Source: an uncultured Clostridia bacterium (lineage in GTDB: Bacteria; Bacillota; Clostridia; TANB77; UBA1234). Taken from it: 64,000 nucleotides of DNA. The stretch is taken from the NCBI GenBank assembly GCA_934149405.1, contig CAKPEV010000003.1:1-64000 (forward strand). Direction: 5' to 3'. The position numbers and the translations under genes were made by a program. Below, one piece after another: positions 44,609-54,800 of this stretch (positions are counted from its first letter, which is position 1; each line of letters opens with the position of its first letter). Under the pieces are notes generated by a model. It saw only the letters and a list, made by a program, of their open reading frames with translations. It searched no databases and was not told where the DNA came from.

Positions 44609-44956
44609 ATGATAAATATAGATTATCAAAATCCTGCTCCTATATATGAACAAATTGTAGAGCAAATAGAAAGATATATAGCTTTCGGTGTAATGAAACC
44701 TAAAGAGCAAATTCCGTCAATTAGAGAGCTTGCTGCTTCGCTTGGAATAAATCCAAATACAGTAAAAAAAGCATATGAAGAACTAGAAAAAAGAGGTGCA
44801 ATAGTAACAGTATCAACAAAAGGAACATTTGTTACAGAAAAAATAAAAGATATTGCAGAAAGAAAAGTTGCAGAAAAAATAAAATTAATTAAAGATACTG
44901 TTGCAGAGCTTGAAAAACTTGGAATATCAAGAGAAGAAATAATAAAGAAAATATAA
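44609..44956 (+). CDS. GntR-family regulator, YtrA type
   Basis: A 115-residue regulator with the GntR winged helix (PIYEQIVEQIERYI, SIRELAASLGINPNTVKKAYEELEKRGAI, GTFVTE) and only a short helical C-terminal dimerisation part, which defines the YtrA subfamily. These repress adjacent ABC operons and respond to wall antibiotics or phosphorylated ligands. It is the third gene of the operon, 14 bases after the permease, with GGAGGTGG before the ATG. Confidence 0.93.
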   Translation: MINIDYQNPAPIYEQIVEQIERYIAFGVMKPKEQIPSIRELAASLGINPNTVKKAYEELEKRGAIVTVSTKGTFVTEKIKDIAERKVAEKIKLIKDTVAELEKLGISREEIIKKI

Positions 44957-44959
44957 TAG

Positions 44960-44988
44960 TTGACATAATTTGCGAAATATAGTATAAT
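44960..44988 (+). promoter_or_regulatory. Consensus promoter of the AbrB-like gene
   Basis: TTGACA (44960-44965), 17 bases, TATAAT (44983-44988), a perfect consensus. Confidence 0.85.
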
Positions 44989-45027
44989 TACAGTGTGCCC
45001 AAGAAACTTTTAATGGAGGATAGTAAA

Positions 45028-45327
45028 ATGCTAGATTCACAAGGGCGAATTCTTTTACCAGAGGAATTCAGAAAAGCCTATGACATCGTGGAAGGGGACA
45101 AAATTTCCTATGCCTACGAAAGTCCGTTTTGTTACCGACTATATTGCACCGACGACAGACCGTATAATGTAAAAAAAGTTGCAGGAGCTGAGTCGACGGT
45201 GGATAATAAGGGGCGGATTATCGTACCGGTAAGCATTCGCAAAATGTACACCGAGGAATGTCTCTTTGTGGAGAAGAACGAAAAATATTATCTTATGTTT
45301 TTCGCGTACAAAAACTCTTCTAAGTGA
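45028..45327 (+). CDS. Tandem SpoVT/AbrB-type (MraZ-like) regulator, atypical codon use
   Basis: A 99-residue protein with two AbrB-like half-motifs, LDSQGRILLPEEFRKAY at the start and VDNKGRIIVPVSIRKMY in the second half, which together could form one MraZ/AbrB-like DNA-binding unit. The start at 45028 follows GGAGG; the frame is open upstream to a GTG at 44995 but without a ribosome binding site. Codon use differs from neighbours: its six Arg codons are CGA twice, AGA twice, CGG and CGC, whereas nearby genes use mainly AGA. CGG at 45214-45216 is read as Arg, where the motif needs it; a +1 shift there would end translation within five codons. It has its own consensus promoter and terminator. 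Target unknown. Confidence 0.8.
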   Translation: MLDSQGRILLPEEFRKAYDIVEGDKISYAYESPFCYRLYCTDDRPYNVKKVAGAESTVDNKGRIIVPVSIRKMYTEECLFVEKNEKYYLMFFAYKNSSK

Positions 45328-45331
45328 CACC

Positions 45332-45370
45332 AAAAAACGTGTAAGGTTTATAATCTTACACGTTTTTTCG
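45332..45370 (+). terminator. Terminator of the AbrB-like gene
   Basis: AAAAAACGTGTAAG (45332-45345) and CTTACACGTTTTTT (45355-45368) with a 9-base loop; T runs on both sides make it bidirectional, facing the convergent engB. Confidence 0.9.
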
Positions 45371-45424
45371 TTATATAAAAATAAAAAAGCTTACAATGAA
45401 GATATTTGTACTATAAATTAAAAA

Positions 45425-46009
45425 TTAGCTATTCAAGCTTTCTTCGATAACATCCCATATAGTTTCTAAATTAAATTTCGTCTCAGAAGAGAATGGAAAA
45501 ATCAAATCGTCTGGAATCTCAAGCTCTTTTGCTATGTCGTCTACATACGTTTGAACTTTAGTTTTAGCTATCTTGTCTGATTTTGAAGCTATTACTATAT
45601 ATCTTTTTCCGGAATCTCGGATATAGTTTATCATTGTTCTATCATCAGCTGTTGGTTTGTGCCTTATATCAACAAGTAGAATGATCAAATTTATATTTTG
45701 TCTATTTCTTAAATAAACCTCAATTGAGTCTGCAACCTTTTTTTGCTCAGCTTTTGACATCTGAGAATAGCCATATCCAGGCAAATCAACAAAGTAAAAT
45801 CTATCATCCATATTATAAAAGTTAAGTTGTCTTGTTTTACCAGGAGCGCTACTGGTTCTAGCAAGACTTTTTCTATTTGTTAGTGAATTAACAAAAGAAG
45901 ATTTGCCTACATTAGATTTACCAGCAAGAACGATTTCAGGCATTCTTCCTTTAGGATATTGTGATTTATTCATAGCAGATATTTCAAATTTTGGATTTTT
46001 AATAAGCAT
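45425..46009 (-). CDS. engB: Ribosome biogenesis GTPase EngB/YsxC
   Basis: A 194-residue TrmE-Era family GTPase needed for 50S subunit assembly. G1 is GKSNVGKSSF (about residues 28-37), G2 follows with TSSAPGKT, G3 is DLPGYG, G4 is SKSD (usual T/N-KxD), and G5 is FSSE. Length is typical. AAAGGAAAG precedes the ATG on the minus strand. In many Firmicutes it follows lonA; here it is alone between the AbrB-like gene and the FtsH-like gene. Confidence 0.95.
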   Translation of the reverse strand: MLIKNPKFEISAMNKSQYPKGRMPEIVLAGKSNVGKSSFVNSLTNRKSLARTSSAPGKTRQLNFYNMDDRFYFVDLPGYGYSQMSKAEQKKVADSIEVYLRNRQNINLIILLVDIRHKPTADDRTMINYIRDSGKRYIVIASKSDKIAKTKVQTYVDDIAKELEIPDDLIFPFSSETKFNLETIWDVIEESLNS

Positions 46010-46066
46010 TTTATAACTTTCCTTTCATTTAGCATAATATATTCTAACCAATGCTTAAATTATAAC

Positions 46067-46103
46067 AAAAAAAAGCCTCTATGTCAAAAAGACATAGAGA
46101 CTT
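46067..46103 (-). terminator. Terminator of the FtsH-like gene
   Basis: CTCTATGTC (46077-46085) and GACATAGAG (46091-46099) with a 5-base loop; on the minus strand it is followed by GGC and a run of eight T. Confidence 0.9.
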
Positions 46104-46179
46104 AAAAGTTCTTTTAGTTAGAAGATATCAAATGCAAATTTGCTATTAACATCTTAACTAGTTACATAAGCAATTCGTT

Positions 46180-47601
46180 TCAGGTTGCTTGTCCATCATT
46201 TTCGTTTGAAAGCGATTTTTTTACTTTAGTAAAGATTTCTTCAATTTCGTTACCAAGGATCACTTCTTTTTCGACAAGCTCTTTCGCAAGCGCTTCGAGG
46301 TAGGGAATGTGTTTGGAGACGACGTCGATAGACTTCTTTTTCATTTTTTTGAGAATCTCTGCAATTTGGGCATCGGCCATCGCCTTTGTAGCTTCAGAAT
46401 TGGTAACGTCAGGGATAACTTGCATAGGTCCGATTGCATCGCACATGCCGAAAGCTTTTACCATATTGGCAGCTGCGGTTGTTGCGTATGCAAGGTCAGC
46501 GAGAACTCCGGACGAATGTGAACCATAGATGACTTCTTCTGCAGCGAGGCCACCAAGATACTCGACAATTAGATTTTCAAAGTCCTCTTTGAAGTATGAA
46601 AACTTCTTTTCATCGATATCGGTAGCGGTGAGACCGAGACTGGAAGCACGAGGAGAGATTTCCACTCTTTTTAACTGGTAATTAGGAGTAGAAAAGTATC
46701 CAGCAATAACGTGACCGGCTTCATGGTAGGCAGTGGAGAGTTTTTCTTTGTCAGTCATTTTCTCCCTTTTCTCTCCAGCAGCAAGTTTCATGATTGTCTC
46801 AGAAAAGTCGTTAGCCGTGACAACGTCGTGCTTACGTCTCTGAGAAAAAAGATAAGCCTCTTTTATGATATATGAAATATCAAGAGGAGTTTCACCAAAG
46901 GTGTCTTTCGCCAGTCTGGAAATCGAAACGTCGTCAGCAACCTTGACTTCGAATTTTCGAATCAAATCTTCAAAAATCTTTTCTCTTGTTGCAAGGTTGG
47001 GCTCATCGATGTATATATCCGTGACGAAAAGGTTGTTTTCAACCACTGCAGCGGGTACATCTATGGGACCAACTATCGAAAGCATAAAAGAGAAGACATC
47101 CTCGAGGCCGGAAACGTTCTTGATGAGATTCGAGAAAAAGATAGAGTCATTTTCCATTTCGAAAAATTCTTGAACGTTCTTGAAAACCACCGAACAACCA
47201 CCAAATATCTTTTTCATCTCTTTAGCGGTCTTGTATATGGTGTCAAGAATCGATCCGAGCTTTTTCGGTGCCTGGCTCAAAATGACGCTAGAGTCGATTG
47301 TAATGACCGGAATGTTTGCGGCTTTTGAAGTTGCATATACAAGCGAAGCTTTACCAACACCGAGCTCTCCGTAAATGCAATAGCTAAAATGTGGTTTTAT
47401 GCGATTCTTATTATCACTTGAAAGATAAGTTATAATGTCTTGCATGATTTCCTTCTCCTGGTCGAGACCATAGAGGGAGTCGAGTGTGACGCCGATTTCA
47501 TATGGGAAGAAAACGGCGGCCTGCAGTTTTTCTAACTTTCTTTTCAGTTGCCTGAGAGAAAGAGGAAGCCGTGGCAATGCCTTCTTTTGAGTAAGTTCCA
47601 T
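46180..47601 (-). CDS. FtsH-like M41 metalloprotease with degenerate ATPase, no membrane anchor
   Basis: A 473-residue protein with the FtsH order AAA domain then peptidase M41, but without the two N-terminal membrane helices. The zinc site is intact: HEAGH (about residues 292-296) with a downstream Asp in GVLADLAYATTAA. The ATPase looks dead: Walker A is GELGVGKAS (Ala replaces the usual Thr/Ser) and the Walker B strand reads CSVVFKNVQEF without the D-E pair. Family knowledge says M41 proteases need ATP for unfolding, so this may be a regulated or substrate-restricted protease. Codon use is atypical and CGG at 47569-47571 encodes Arg11. Start at 47601 after AGGAGG; upstream in-frame sequence overlaps the promoter. 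Single-gene unit. Confidence 0.88.
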   Translation of the reverse strand: MELTQKKALPRLPLSLRQLKRKLEKLQAAVFFPYEIGVTLDSLYGLDQEKEIMQDIITYLSSDNKNRIKPHFSYCIYGELGVGKASLVYATSKAANIPVITIDSSVILSQAPKKLGSILDTIYKTAKEMKKIFGGCSVVFKNVQEFFEMENDSIFFSNLIKNVSGLEDVFSFMLSIVGPIDVPAAVVENNLFVTDIYIDEPNLATREKIFEDLIRKFEVKVADDVSISRLAKDTFGETPLDISYIIKEAYLFSQRRKHDVVTANDFSETIMKLAAGEKREKMTDKEKLSTAYHEAGHVIAGYFSTPNYQLKRVEISPRASSLGLTATDIDEKKFSYFKEDFENLIVEYLGGLAAEEVIYGSHSSGVLADLAYATTAAANMVKAFGMCDAIGPMQVIPDVTNSEATKAMADAQIAEILKKMKKKSIDVVSKHIPYLEALAKELVEKEVILGNEIEEIFTKVKKSLSNENDGQAT

Positions 47602-47643
47602 AGTGAAAGAACCTCCTGTAAAAAATTTTGTAATTGCAAGGAC

Positions 47644-47672
47644 ATTATATATACATAAATTTATTATGTCAA
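47644..47672 (-). promoter_or_regulatory. Consensus promoter of the FtsH-like gene
   Basis: On the minus strand TTGACA (47667-47672), 17 bases, TATAAT (47644-47649), a perfect consensus. Confidence 0.85.
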
Positions 47673-47739
47673 TAATTAATTTGAATTTCGAAACTAAAAA
47701 AATAAATGCCAAAAAGTGTTGATTTTTCCACAAAAAATG

Positions 47740-47769
47740 TTGACGAAGTACTATAAAATATGGTAAAAT
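47740..47769 (+). promoter_or_regulatory. Promoter of rpoBC
   Basis: TTGACG (47740-47745), 18 bases, TAAAAT (47764-47769). A leader of about 275 bases follows before rpoB. I see no clear riboswitch motif in that leader. Confidence 0.65.
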
Positions 47770-48052
47770 AAGCACGATATTGTTATTAGGTAAGGGTTGA
47801 TTAAAATAAAAAAGTTATTTCTAGGTACAGTAAGATAAAGTAGTATAGGTGATTGGTTAGTTTTTAAAAGAATTTTTCCAATTGCTTTTTTGTCGTTGTA
47901 TGAAAACTTTATATTTGTACAAGCCTTAGGCTAATTAACGAAAACAAATGAATATTGACATTCGCGTAGCATCTTGAACGTAGTTGAGGTAATGAATATA
48001 ACGTGGTGGCTAGTAAAAAGTTTAAAAATTTAATATTTGGAGGAGTTATTTT

Positions 48053-51000
48053 ATGCGTGAAGTAAAAAACGAAAAAACTAGCAGAATGTACTTTGGTAAA
48101 ATACAAGACGCAATTGAAATGCCAAATCTTATTCAAGTACAAAAAGACTCTTATGATTGGTTTGTAAAAAAGGGTTTAAAAGAAGTTTTGAATGAATGTT
48201 CACCAATTACTGATTATTCAGGAAAACTTATACTTGAGTTTGTAGATTATCATTTTAGTGAAGAACCAAAGTATACTATTGAAGAGGCAAAGTCTAGAAA
48301 TACTACATATGCAACAAGATTGCAAGTTAAGGTTAGACTTATTAACAGAGAAACAGGCGAAGTAAAAGAACAAGAAATATTTATGGGCGATTTCCCTGTT
48401 ATGACTGACTATGGTACATTCGTAATAAATGGTGCAGAAAGAGTTATAGTATCTCAATTAGTTCGTTCACCAGGATGCTATTATGATAGAACATACGACA
48501 AATTGGGTAAAAAATTATATGCAGCTACAATTATGCCAAACCGTGGTGCTTGGTTAGAGCTTGAAACAGATTCTAACGATATTTATAACATTAGAATTGA
48601 TAAGGCTAGAAAATTACCTATAACATTGTTCTTGAGAGCTATCGGAATAACAACAGATAGCCAAATATTAGAATTATTTGGAGAGGACGAAAGAATAGTT
48701 GCTACTCTAGCAAAAGATCCAATTAAAACAGAGGACGAGGCTTTAATAGAAATTTATAAGAGATTAAGACCTGGTGAAATGCCTTCTGTTGACGCAGCAA
48801 AATCATTAATGGCAGCTTTATTCTTTGATCCTAGAAGATATGATTTAACAAAAGTTGGTCGTTACAAATACAACACGAAGTTATCAATCGCTAAGAGAAT
48901 AGCTGGTCAGATTTCAGCCGAAAAAATAGTAAATCCAGAGACAGGAGAATTACTTGTTTCAAAGGATAAAATGATAACTGAAGAAGTAGCAGAAAACATA
49001 CAAGAAGCTGGTATTAACGAAGTAAGCATAAAAGTTGAAGATAAAATAGTAAAAGTAATTGGTAACGGAACAGTATGGTTAGGAAGTTTCGTTGATGGAG
49101 ATTTATCAGAACTTGGATTTGAAGAAAGAGTTAATTATGCGGTATTAAAAGAAATCCTTGCAGATACAAAGGAAAAGGATTTATATAAAACTCTTGAAGA
49201 AAATTATGATAGATTGCTTCCAAATCATATAACAAAAGAAGACATGATTGCTTCAATAAACTATCTAAATAACTTAGCTTATGGAATTGGTAACACAGAT
49301 GATATCGACCATTTAGCAAATAGACGTGTAAGATGTGTTGGTGAACTTTTACAAAACCAATTCAGAATAGGTATAACAAGACTTGAAAGAGTTGTTAGAG
49401 AAAGAATGGCAGTACAAGATTTAGATGTTGTTACACCTCAATCTTTAATTAACATTAAACCAGTTGTTTCTTCTATAAAAGAGTTCTTTGGTAGTAGCCA
49501 ATTATCTCAATTTATGGATCAAAACAATCCTCTTACAGAGCTTACTCATAAGAGAAGAATTTCAACGTTAGGACCTGGTGGTTTATCAAGAGATAGAGCT
49601 GGTTTCGAAGTTAGAGATATTCACCATTCACACTATGGTAGATTATGTCCTATTGAGAGCCCAGAAGGACCAAACGTTGGACTTATTGGTTCTTTATCAA
49701 CATTTGCTATAATAAACAAGTATGGTTTTATCGAGACACCATATAGAATTGTTGACAAGAAAAAGGGAATGGCAACTGATGAAGTTAGATACTTCACTGC
49801 TGATGAAGAAGATAAATACATTATAGCTCAAGCAACAGAGCCATTAAATGATAAAAATAAATTTATAAATTCAAAGATAAAAGTAAGATTCAGAGATGAA
49901 CTTTTGGAAGTTAGTCCAAATCAAGTTGACTTGATGGATGTATCTCCGAGACAATTAGTTTCTGTTGGTGCTGCATTAATACCATTCTTAGAAAACGACG
50001 ACGCAAAACGTGCTCTAATGGGTGCAAACATGCAACGTCAAGCAGTGCCTCTAATAAAGACTGATTCACCAATAGTTGGTACAGGTATGGAATATAGAAC
50101 GGCAAAAGACTCTGGTGTATGCGTAATAGCTAAAAATGATGGTGTTGTTGAAAAAGTTACAGCTGACAAGATAATCGTTAAAACTAAAAAAGGTTTAGAT
50201 GAATATAACTTAATTAAGTTTAAACGTTCAAACCAAGGTACATGTTCAAACCAAAGACCAATAGTTGCAAAAGGTGAAAAGGTTAAGGCGGGTCAAATAA
50301 TAGGTGATGGACCTTCAACAGAAATGGGAGAGCTTGCTCTTGGTAAAAACATACTAGTAGGATTCATGACTTGGGAAGGTTATAACTACGAGGACGCTGT
50401 TTTAATAAATGAAAAATTAGTAAAAGAAGATGTTTTGACATCAATACATATTGAGGAATATGACTGTGAATGTAGAGATACAAAACTAGGACCTGAAGAA
50501 ATAACAAGAGATATTCCAAACGTTGGTGATGATGCACTAAAAGATTTGGATGATAGAGGAATAATAAGAATAGGTGCAGAAGTTAGATCTGGAGATATTT
50601 TGGTTGGTAAAGTTACACCAAAAGGAGAGACAGAATTAACTGCTGAAGAAAGACTATTAAGAGCAATCTTTGGTGAGAAATCAAGAGAAGTTAGAGATAC
50701 TTCACTTCGTTGCCCACATGGTGCTTATGGTACAATTGTTGATGTTAAGATATTCACGAAGGAAAATTCAGACGAGCTAGGAACAGGCGTAAATGAAGTA
50801 ATTAGAGTATATATAGCTCAAAAGAGAAAGATTTCAGTTGGTGATAAGATGGCTGGTCGTCATGGTAACAAAGGTGTTATTTCAAGAATACTTCCAGAAG
50901 AAGATATGCCATTCTTACCAGATGGTACACCACTTCAAATAGTATTAAACCCACTAGGCGTTCCTTCTCGTATGAACATAGGACAAGTACTAGAAGTACA

Positions 51001-51760
51001 CTTAGGTTATGCTGCTAGAGCATTAGGATTCAAAGTTGCTACACCAGTATTCGATGGTGCAAGAGATGAAGATTTTGAAGAAATGTTCCAAAAAGCAGGA
51101 CTTCCTGCATCAGGAAAGACTGTTCTATATGATGGAAGAACAGGTGAACCTTTCGATAACGAAGTTACTGTAGGTATCATGTATATGTTAAAACTACATC
51201 ACCTTGTTGATGATAAGATTCACGCTCGTTCAACTGGTCCATACTCATTAGTTACACAACAACCACTTGGAGGTAAAGCGCAATTTGGTGGTCAAAGATT
51301 TGGTGAAATGGAAGTTTGGGCACTTGAAGCATATGGTGCAGCATATACACTACAAGAAATTTTAACAGTTAAATCAGATGATGTTGTAGGAAGAGTAAAA
51401 ACATATGAAGCGATAGTAAAAGGTGAAAATATTCCTGAACCAGGTATCCCAGAGAGCTTTAAAGTTCTTGTTAAAGAGTTACAAAGCTTAGGACTAGATA
51501 TCAGATTATATAATCAAAGTGATGAAAATGAGATTGAACTAAAAGAAAGTGTTGATGACGATGATGATATCACATTAAATATTGTATCACCTTCACAAGA
51601 TGATGAAGATCTTGCGAAAAACGGAATGTCAATTGAGGACGAAGACGGAAATTTAGTAGATGACACAGAAGACGAAGAAGACGAATTTGGAGAAGATGAA
51701 GAATTCGACGAGAGCAAGATGTTTATAGACGATGAAGAAAATTTTGATGATGAAATGTAA
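48053..51760 (+). CDS. rpoB: RNA polymerase beta subunit RpoB
   Basis: Beta subunit of RNA polymerase, 1235 residues. Recognisable segments are the N-terminal PNLIQVQKDSYDWF, the rifampicin region with GSSQLSQFMDQNNPLTELTHKRR (about residues 484-506) and GPGGLSRDRAGFEVRD, the later GRHGNKGVIS and the C-terminal GGKAQFGGQRFGEMEVWAL. The rifampicin pocket reads as the sensitive type (QFMDQNN, HKRR). A long acidic tail of about 70 residues extends past the usual end, as in some clostridia. GGAGGAG precedes the ATG. It forms an operon with rpoC; rplL is not upstream. Confidence 0.98.
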   Translation: MREVKNEKTSRMYFGKIQDAIEMPNLIQVQKDSYDWFVKKGLKEVLNECSPITDYSGKLILEFVDYHFSEEPKYTIEEAKSRNTTYATRLQVKVRLINRETGEVKEQEIFMGDFPVMTDYGTFVINGAERVIVSQLVRSPGCYYDRTYDKLGKKLYAATIMPNRGAWLELETDSNDIYNIRIDKARKLPITLFLRAIGITTDSQILELFGEDERIVATLAKDPIKTEDEALIEIYKRLRPGEMPSVDAAKSLMAALFFDPRRYDLTKVGRYKYNTKLSIAKRIAGQISAEKIVNPETGELLVSKDKMITEEVAENIQEAGINEVSIKVEDKIVKVIGNGTVWLGSFVDGDLSELGFEERVNYAVLKEILADTKEKDLYKTLEENYDRLLPNHITKEDMIASINYLNNLAYGIGNTDDIDHLANRRVRCVGELLQNQFRIGITRLERVVRERMAVQDLDVVTPQSLINIKPVVSSIKEFFGSSQLSQFMDQNNPLTELTHKRRISTLGPGGLSRDRAGFEVRDIHHSHYGRLCPIESPEGPNVGLIGSLSTFAIINKYGFIETPYRIVDKKKGMATDEVRYFTADEEDKYIIAQATEPLNDKNKFINSKIKVRFRDELLEVSPNQVDLMDVSPRQLVSVGAALIPFLENDDAKRALMGANMQRQAVPLIKTDSPIVGTGMEYRTAKDSGVCVIAKNDGVVEKVTADKIIVKTKKGLDEYNLIKFKRSNQGTCSNQRPIVAKGEKVKAGQIIGDGPSTEMGELALGKNILVGFMTWEGYNYEDAVLINEKLVKEDVLTSIHIEEYDCECRDTKLGPEEITRDIPNVGDDALKDLDDRGIIRIGAEVRSGDILVGKVTPKGETELTAEERLLRAIFGEKSREVRDTSLRCPHGAYGTIVDVKIFTKENSDELGTGVNEVIRVYIAQKRKISVGDKMAGRHGNKGVISRILPEEDMPFLPDGTPLQIVLNPLGVPSRMNIGQVLEVHLGYAARALGFKVATPVFDGARDEDFEEMFQKAGLPASGKTVLYDGRTGEPFDNEVTVGIMYMLKLHHLVDDKIHARSTGPYSLVTQQPLGGKAQFGGQRFGEMEVWALEAYGAAYTLQEILTVKSDDVVGRVKTYEAIVKGENIPEPGIPESFKVLVKELQSLGLDIRLYNQSDENEIELKESVDDDDDITLNIVSPSQDDEDLAKNGMSIEDEDGNLVDDTEDEEDEFGEDEEFDESKMFIDDEENFDDEM

Positions 51761-51767
51761 TAAAATA

Positions 51768-51795
51768 GCTGAGAGGCTGTAAAAAGCCTCTTAGC
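51768..51795 (+). other. Hairpin between rpoB and rpoC
   Basis: GCTGAGAGGCT (51768-51778) and AGCCTCTTAGC (51785-51795) pair with one mismatch. No T run, so it is probably an RNA-processing or stabilising element. Confidence 0.6.
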
Positions 51796-51856
51796 AGACA
51801 CATCAAAAGAATTAAGCAAAACGTTGGTTATATAAAAATAGGAAGGGGAATTTAAA

Positions 51857-54800
51857 ATGGTTGATTTAGAAGTATTTGACCGTATAAAAATAGGCTTAGC
51901 ATCTCCAGAAAAGATTAGAGAGTGGTCAAAAGGTGAAGTTAAGAAACCAGAGACAATAAATTATAGAACTTTAAAACCAGAACGTGATGGATTATTCTGT
52001 GAAAAGATATTCGGACCTACAAAAGACTGGGAATGTCATTGTGGAAAATATAAAAGAGCTAGATATAAAGGTATCGTTTGTGATAGATGTGGCGTTGAAG
52101 TTACTAAAGCTAAAGTAAGACGTGAAAGAATGGGACACATAGAGCTAGCTGCACCAGTTTCACACATTTGGTATTTTAAAGGTATTCCAAGTAGACTTGG
52201 ACTTATGTTAGATATTACACCAAGAGCATTGGAAAAAGTATTGTACTTTGCTGCTTACGTTGTAACAGACCCAGGAAATACATCACTTATGAAGGGACAA
52301 GTTATATCAGAGAAAGAATATAGAGAATTTATCGACAAATATGGCGAGGGTTCTTTTAAAGCTGGTATGGGTGCTGAAACAATTCAAGCAATGCTAAAAG
52401 AAATTGATGTTGAAAAATTAGCTGCTGATTTAAGAAAAGATTTAGACAAAGCAAATGGACAAAAGAAAGCTAAGATTATTAAAAGACTTGAAACAGTTGA
52501 TAGCTTTAGACTTTCAGGCAATAAACCAGAATGGATGATTCTTGAAGTATTGCCAGTTATACCTCCAGACTTGAGACCTATGGTTCAATTGGATGGTGGT
52601 AGATTTGCAACATCAGATTTGAACGATTTATATAGAAGAATTATAAACAGAAATAACAGATTAAAGAGACTACTTGAACTTGGAGCACCAGAAATAATCG
52701 TTAGAAACGAAAAGAGAATGCTTCAAGAAGCTGTAGATAGCTTAATAGATAATGGTAGAAGAGGAAGACCTGTTACAGGACCTGGAAACAGAGCGTTGAA
52801 ATCTTTATCAGATATGTTAAAAGGTAAACAAGGTAGATTCAGACAAAACCTATTAGGTAAAAGAGTTGACTACTCTGGCCGTAGCGTTATCGTTGTAGGA
52901 CCAGAACTTAAGATATATCAATGTGGACTTCCAAAAGAAATGGCTGTTGAATTATTCAAACCATTCGTAATGAAAGAACTAGTTTCTAGAGGAATTGCAC
53001 ATAACATTAAAAATGCTAAGAGAATGGTAGAAAGATTAAAACCAGAAGTATGGGACGTATTAGAGTATGTAATTAAAGACCACCCAGTTATGCTAAACCG
53101 TGCTCCAACACTTCACAGACTTGGTATCCAAGCTTTCGAACCAGTTTTAATAGAGGGTAGAGCTATTAAACTTCACCCACTTGTTTGTACAGCATTCAAC
53201 GCAGACTTCGATGGAGACCAAATGGCTATCCACTTGCCACTAACACCAGAGGCACAAGCTGAAGCAAGATACTTAATGTTATCAGCTAACAACTTATTGA
53301 AACCTCAAGATGGTAAACCAGTTACAGTACCAACACAAGATATGATTCTTGGTTCATACTATTTAACAATAGATGAAGCTGGTGTAAAGGGTGAAGGCAT
53401 GATATTCAAAGACGAGGATGAAGCTATGATGGCATATCAAAATGGCGACATTTCAATTCATGCTAAAATAAAGATTAGATATGAAAAAGAATTAGATGGT
53501 AAAATATACAAGAAACTTATTGAAACAACAATAGGTAAAGTAATATTTAACAACATCGTACCACAAGACTTAGGCTTTGTAGATAGAACAAATCCAGAAA
53601 CGATGTTTGATCCAGAAATAGACTTTACAATAACAAAGAAAACAATCGGTAAGATTATTTCTAAATGTATTAAAGTTCATGGATTACCAGCAACAGCTGA
53701 ATTGCTAGATAATATAAAAGCTTTGGGTTATAAATATTCTACGAAAGGTGCTATTACAGTATCAATTGCCGATGTTATAGTTCCAAAAGAGAAAAAGGAA
53801 ATACTAGCAGCATCAGAAGCAAAAGTTGATGAAATAACAAAACAATATAGAAGAGGTTTAATATCAAACGAAGAAAGATATAACTCTGTAATCAAAGTTT
53901 GGGATAAAGCTACAAACGATATTACAGATGCCATGATTGCAAACTTCAAAGAGACAAACCCAATTTACATGATGGCTACATCAGGAGCCCGTGGTAACAT
54001 GAAACAGATAAGACAGCTTGCCGCAATGAGAGGACTTATGGCCGATACAGCAGGTAGAACAATCGAAATTCCAATTCGTTCATGCTTTAGAGAAGGAATG
54101 GACGTACTAGAGTATTTCGTATCAGCCCATGGTGCAAGAAAAGGACTAGTTGATACAGCTCTACGTACAGCCGACTCTGGTTACTTAACAAGAAGACTTG
54201 TTGACGTTTCACAAGATATCATAGTAAGAGAAGATGATTGTGGTACAACAGATGGCGTTTGGGTAACAGACATAAAGAACGGCAACGAATTAATAGAAGG
54301 ATTAGCAGAGAGATTATCAGGAAGATTTGCTGCTGAAGATATAAAGAATCCTGAAACGGGAGAAATAATAGTTCCTAGAAATGAACTAATAACAGACAAG
54401 ATGGCAGATGCAGTTGTAGCAGCTGGTGTTACAAAAGCAAAGATTAGAACACTTCTAACATGTAAGGCTCACCAAGGTGTTTGTGCTAAATGTTATGGTA
54501 ATGACTTGGCTGGTAAACAAATAGTAAATATTGGTGAAGCAGTTGGTATTATCGCTGCTCAATCAATTGGTGAACCTGGTACACAGCTTACAATGAGAAC
54601 ATTCCACATGGGAGGATTAGCTGGTGGAGATATCACACAAGGTCTTCCTAGAGTTGAAGAGTTGTTTGAAGCTAGAAAACCAAAGGGATTAGCAATAATT
54701 TCTGATATCGCTGGTAAAGTAACAATAAGCGATACAAAGAAGAAGAGAGAAGCAATAATTACAAATAATGAAGAATCAAAGACATATTTAATACCATTTG

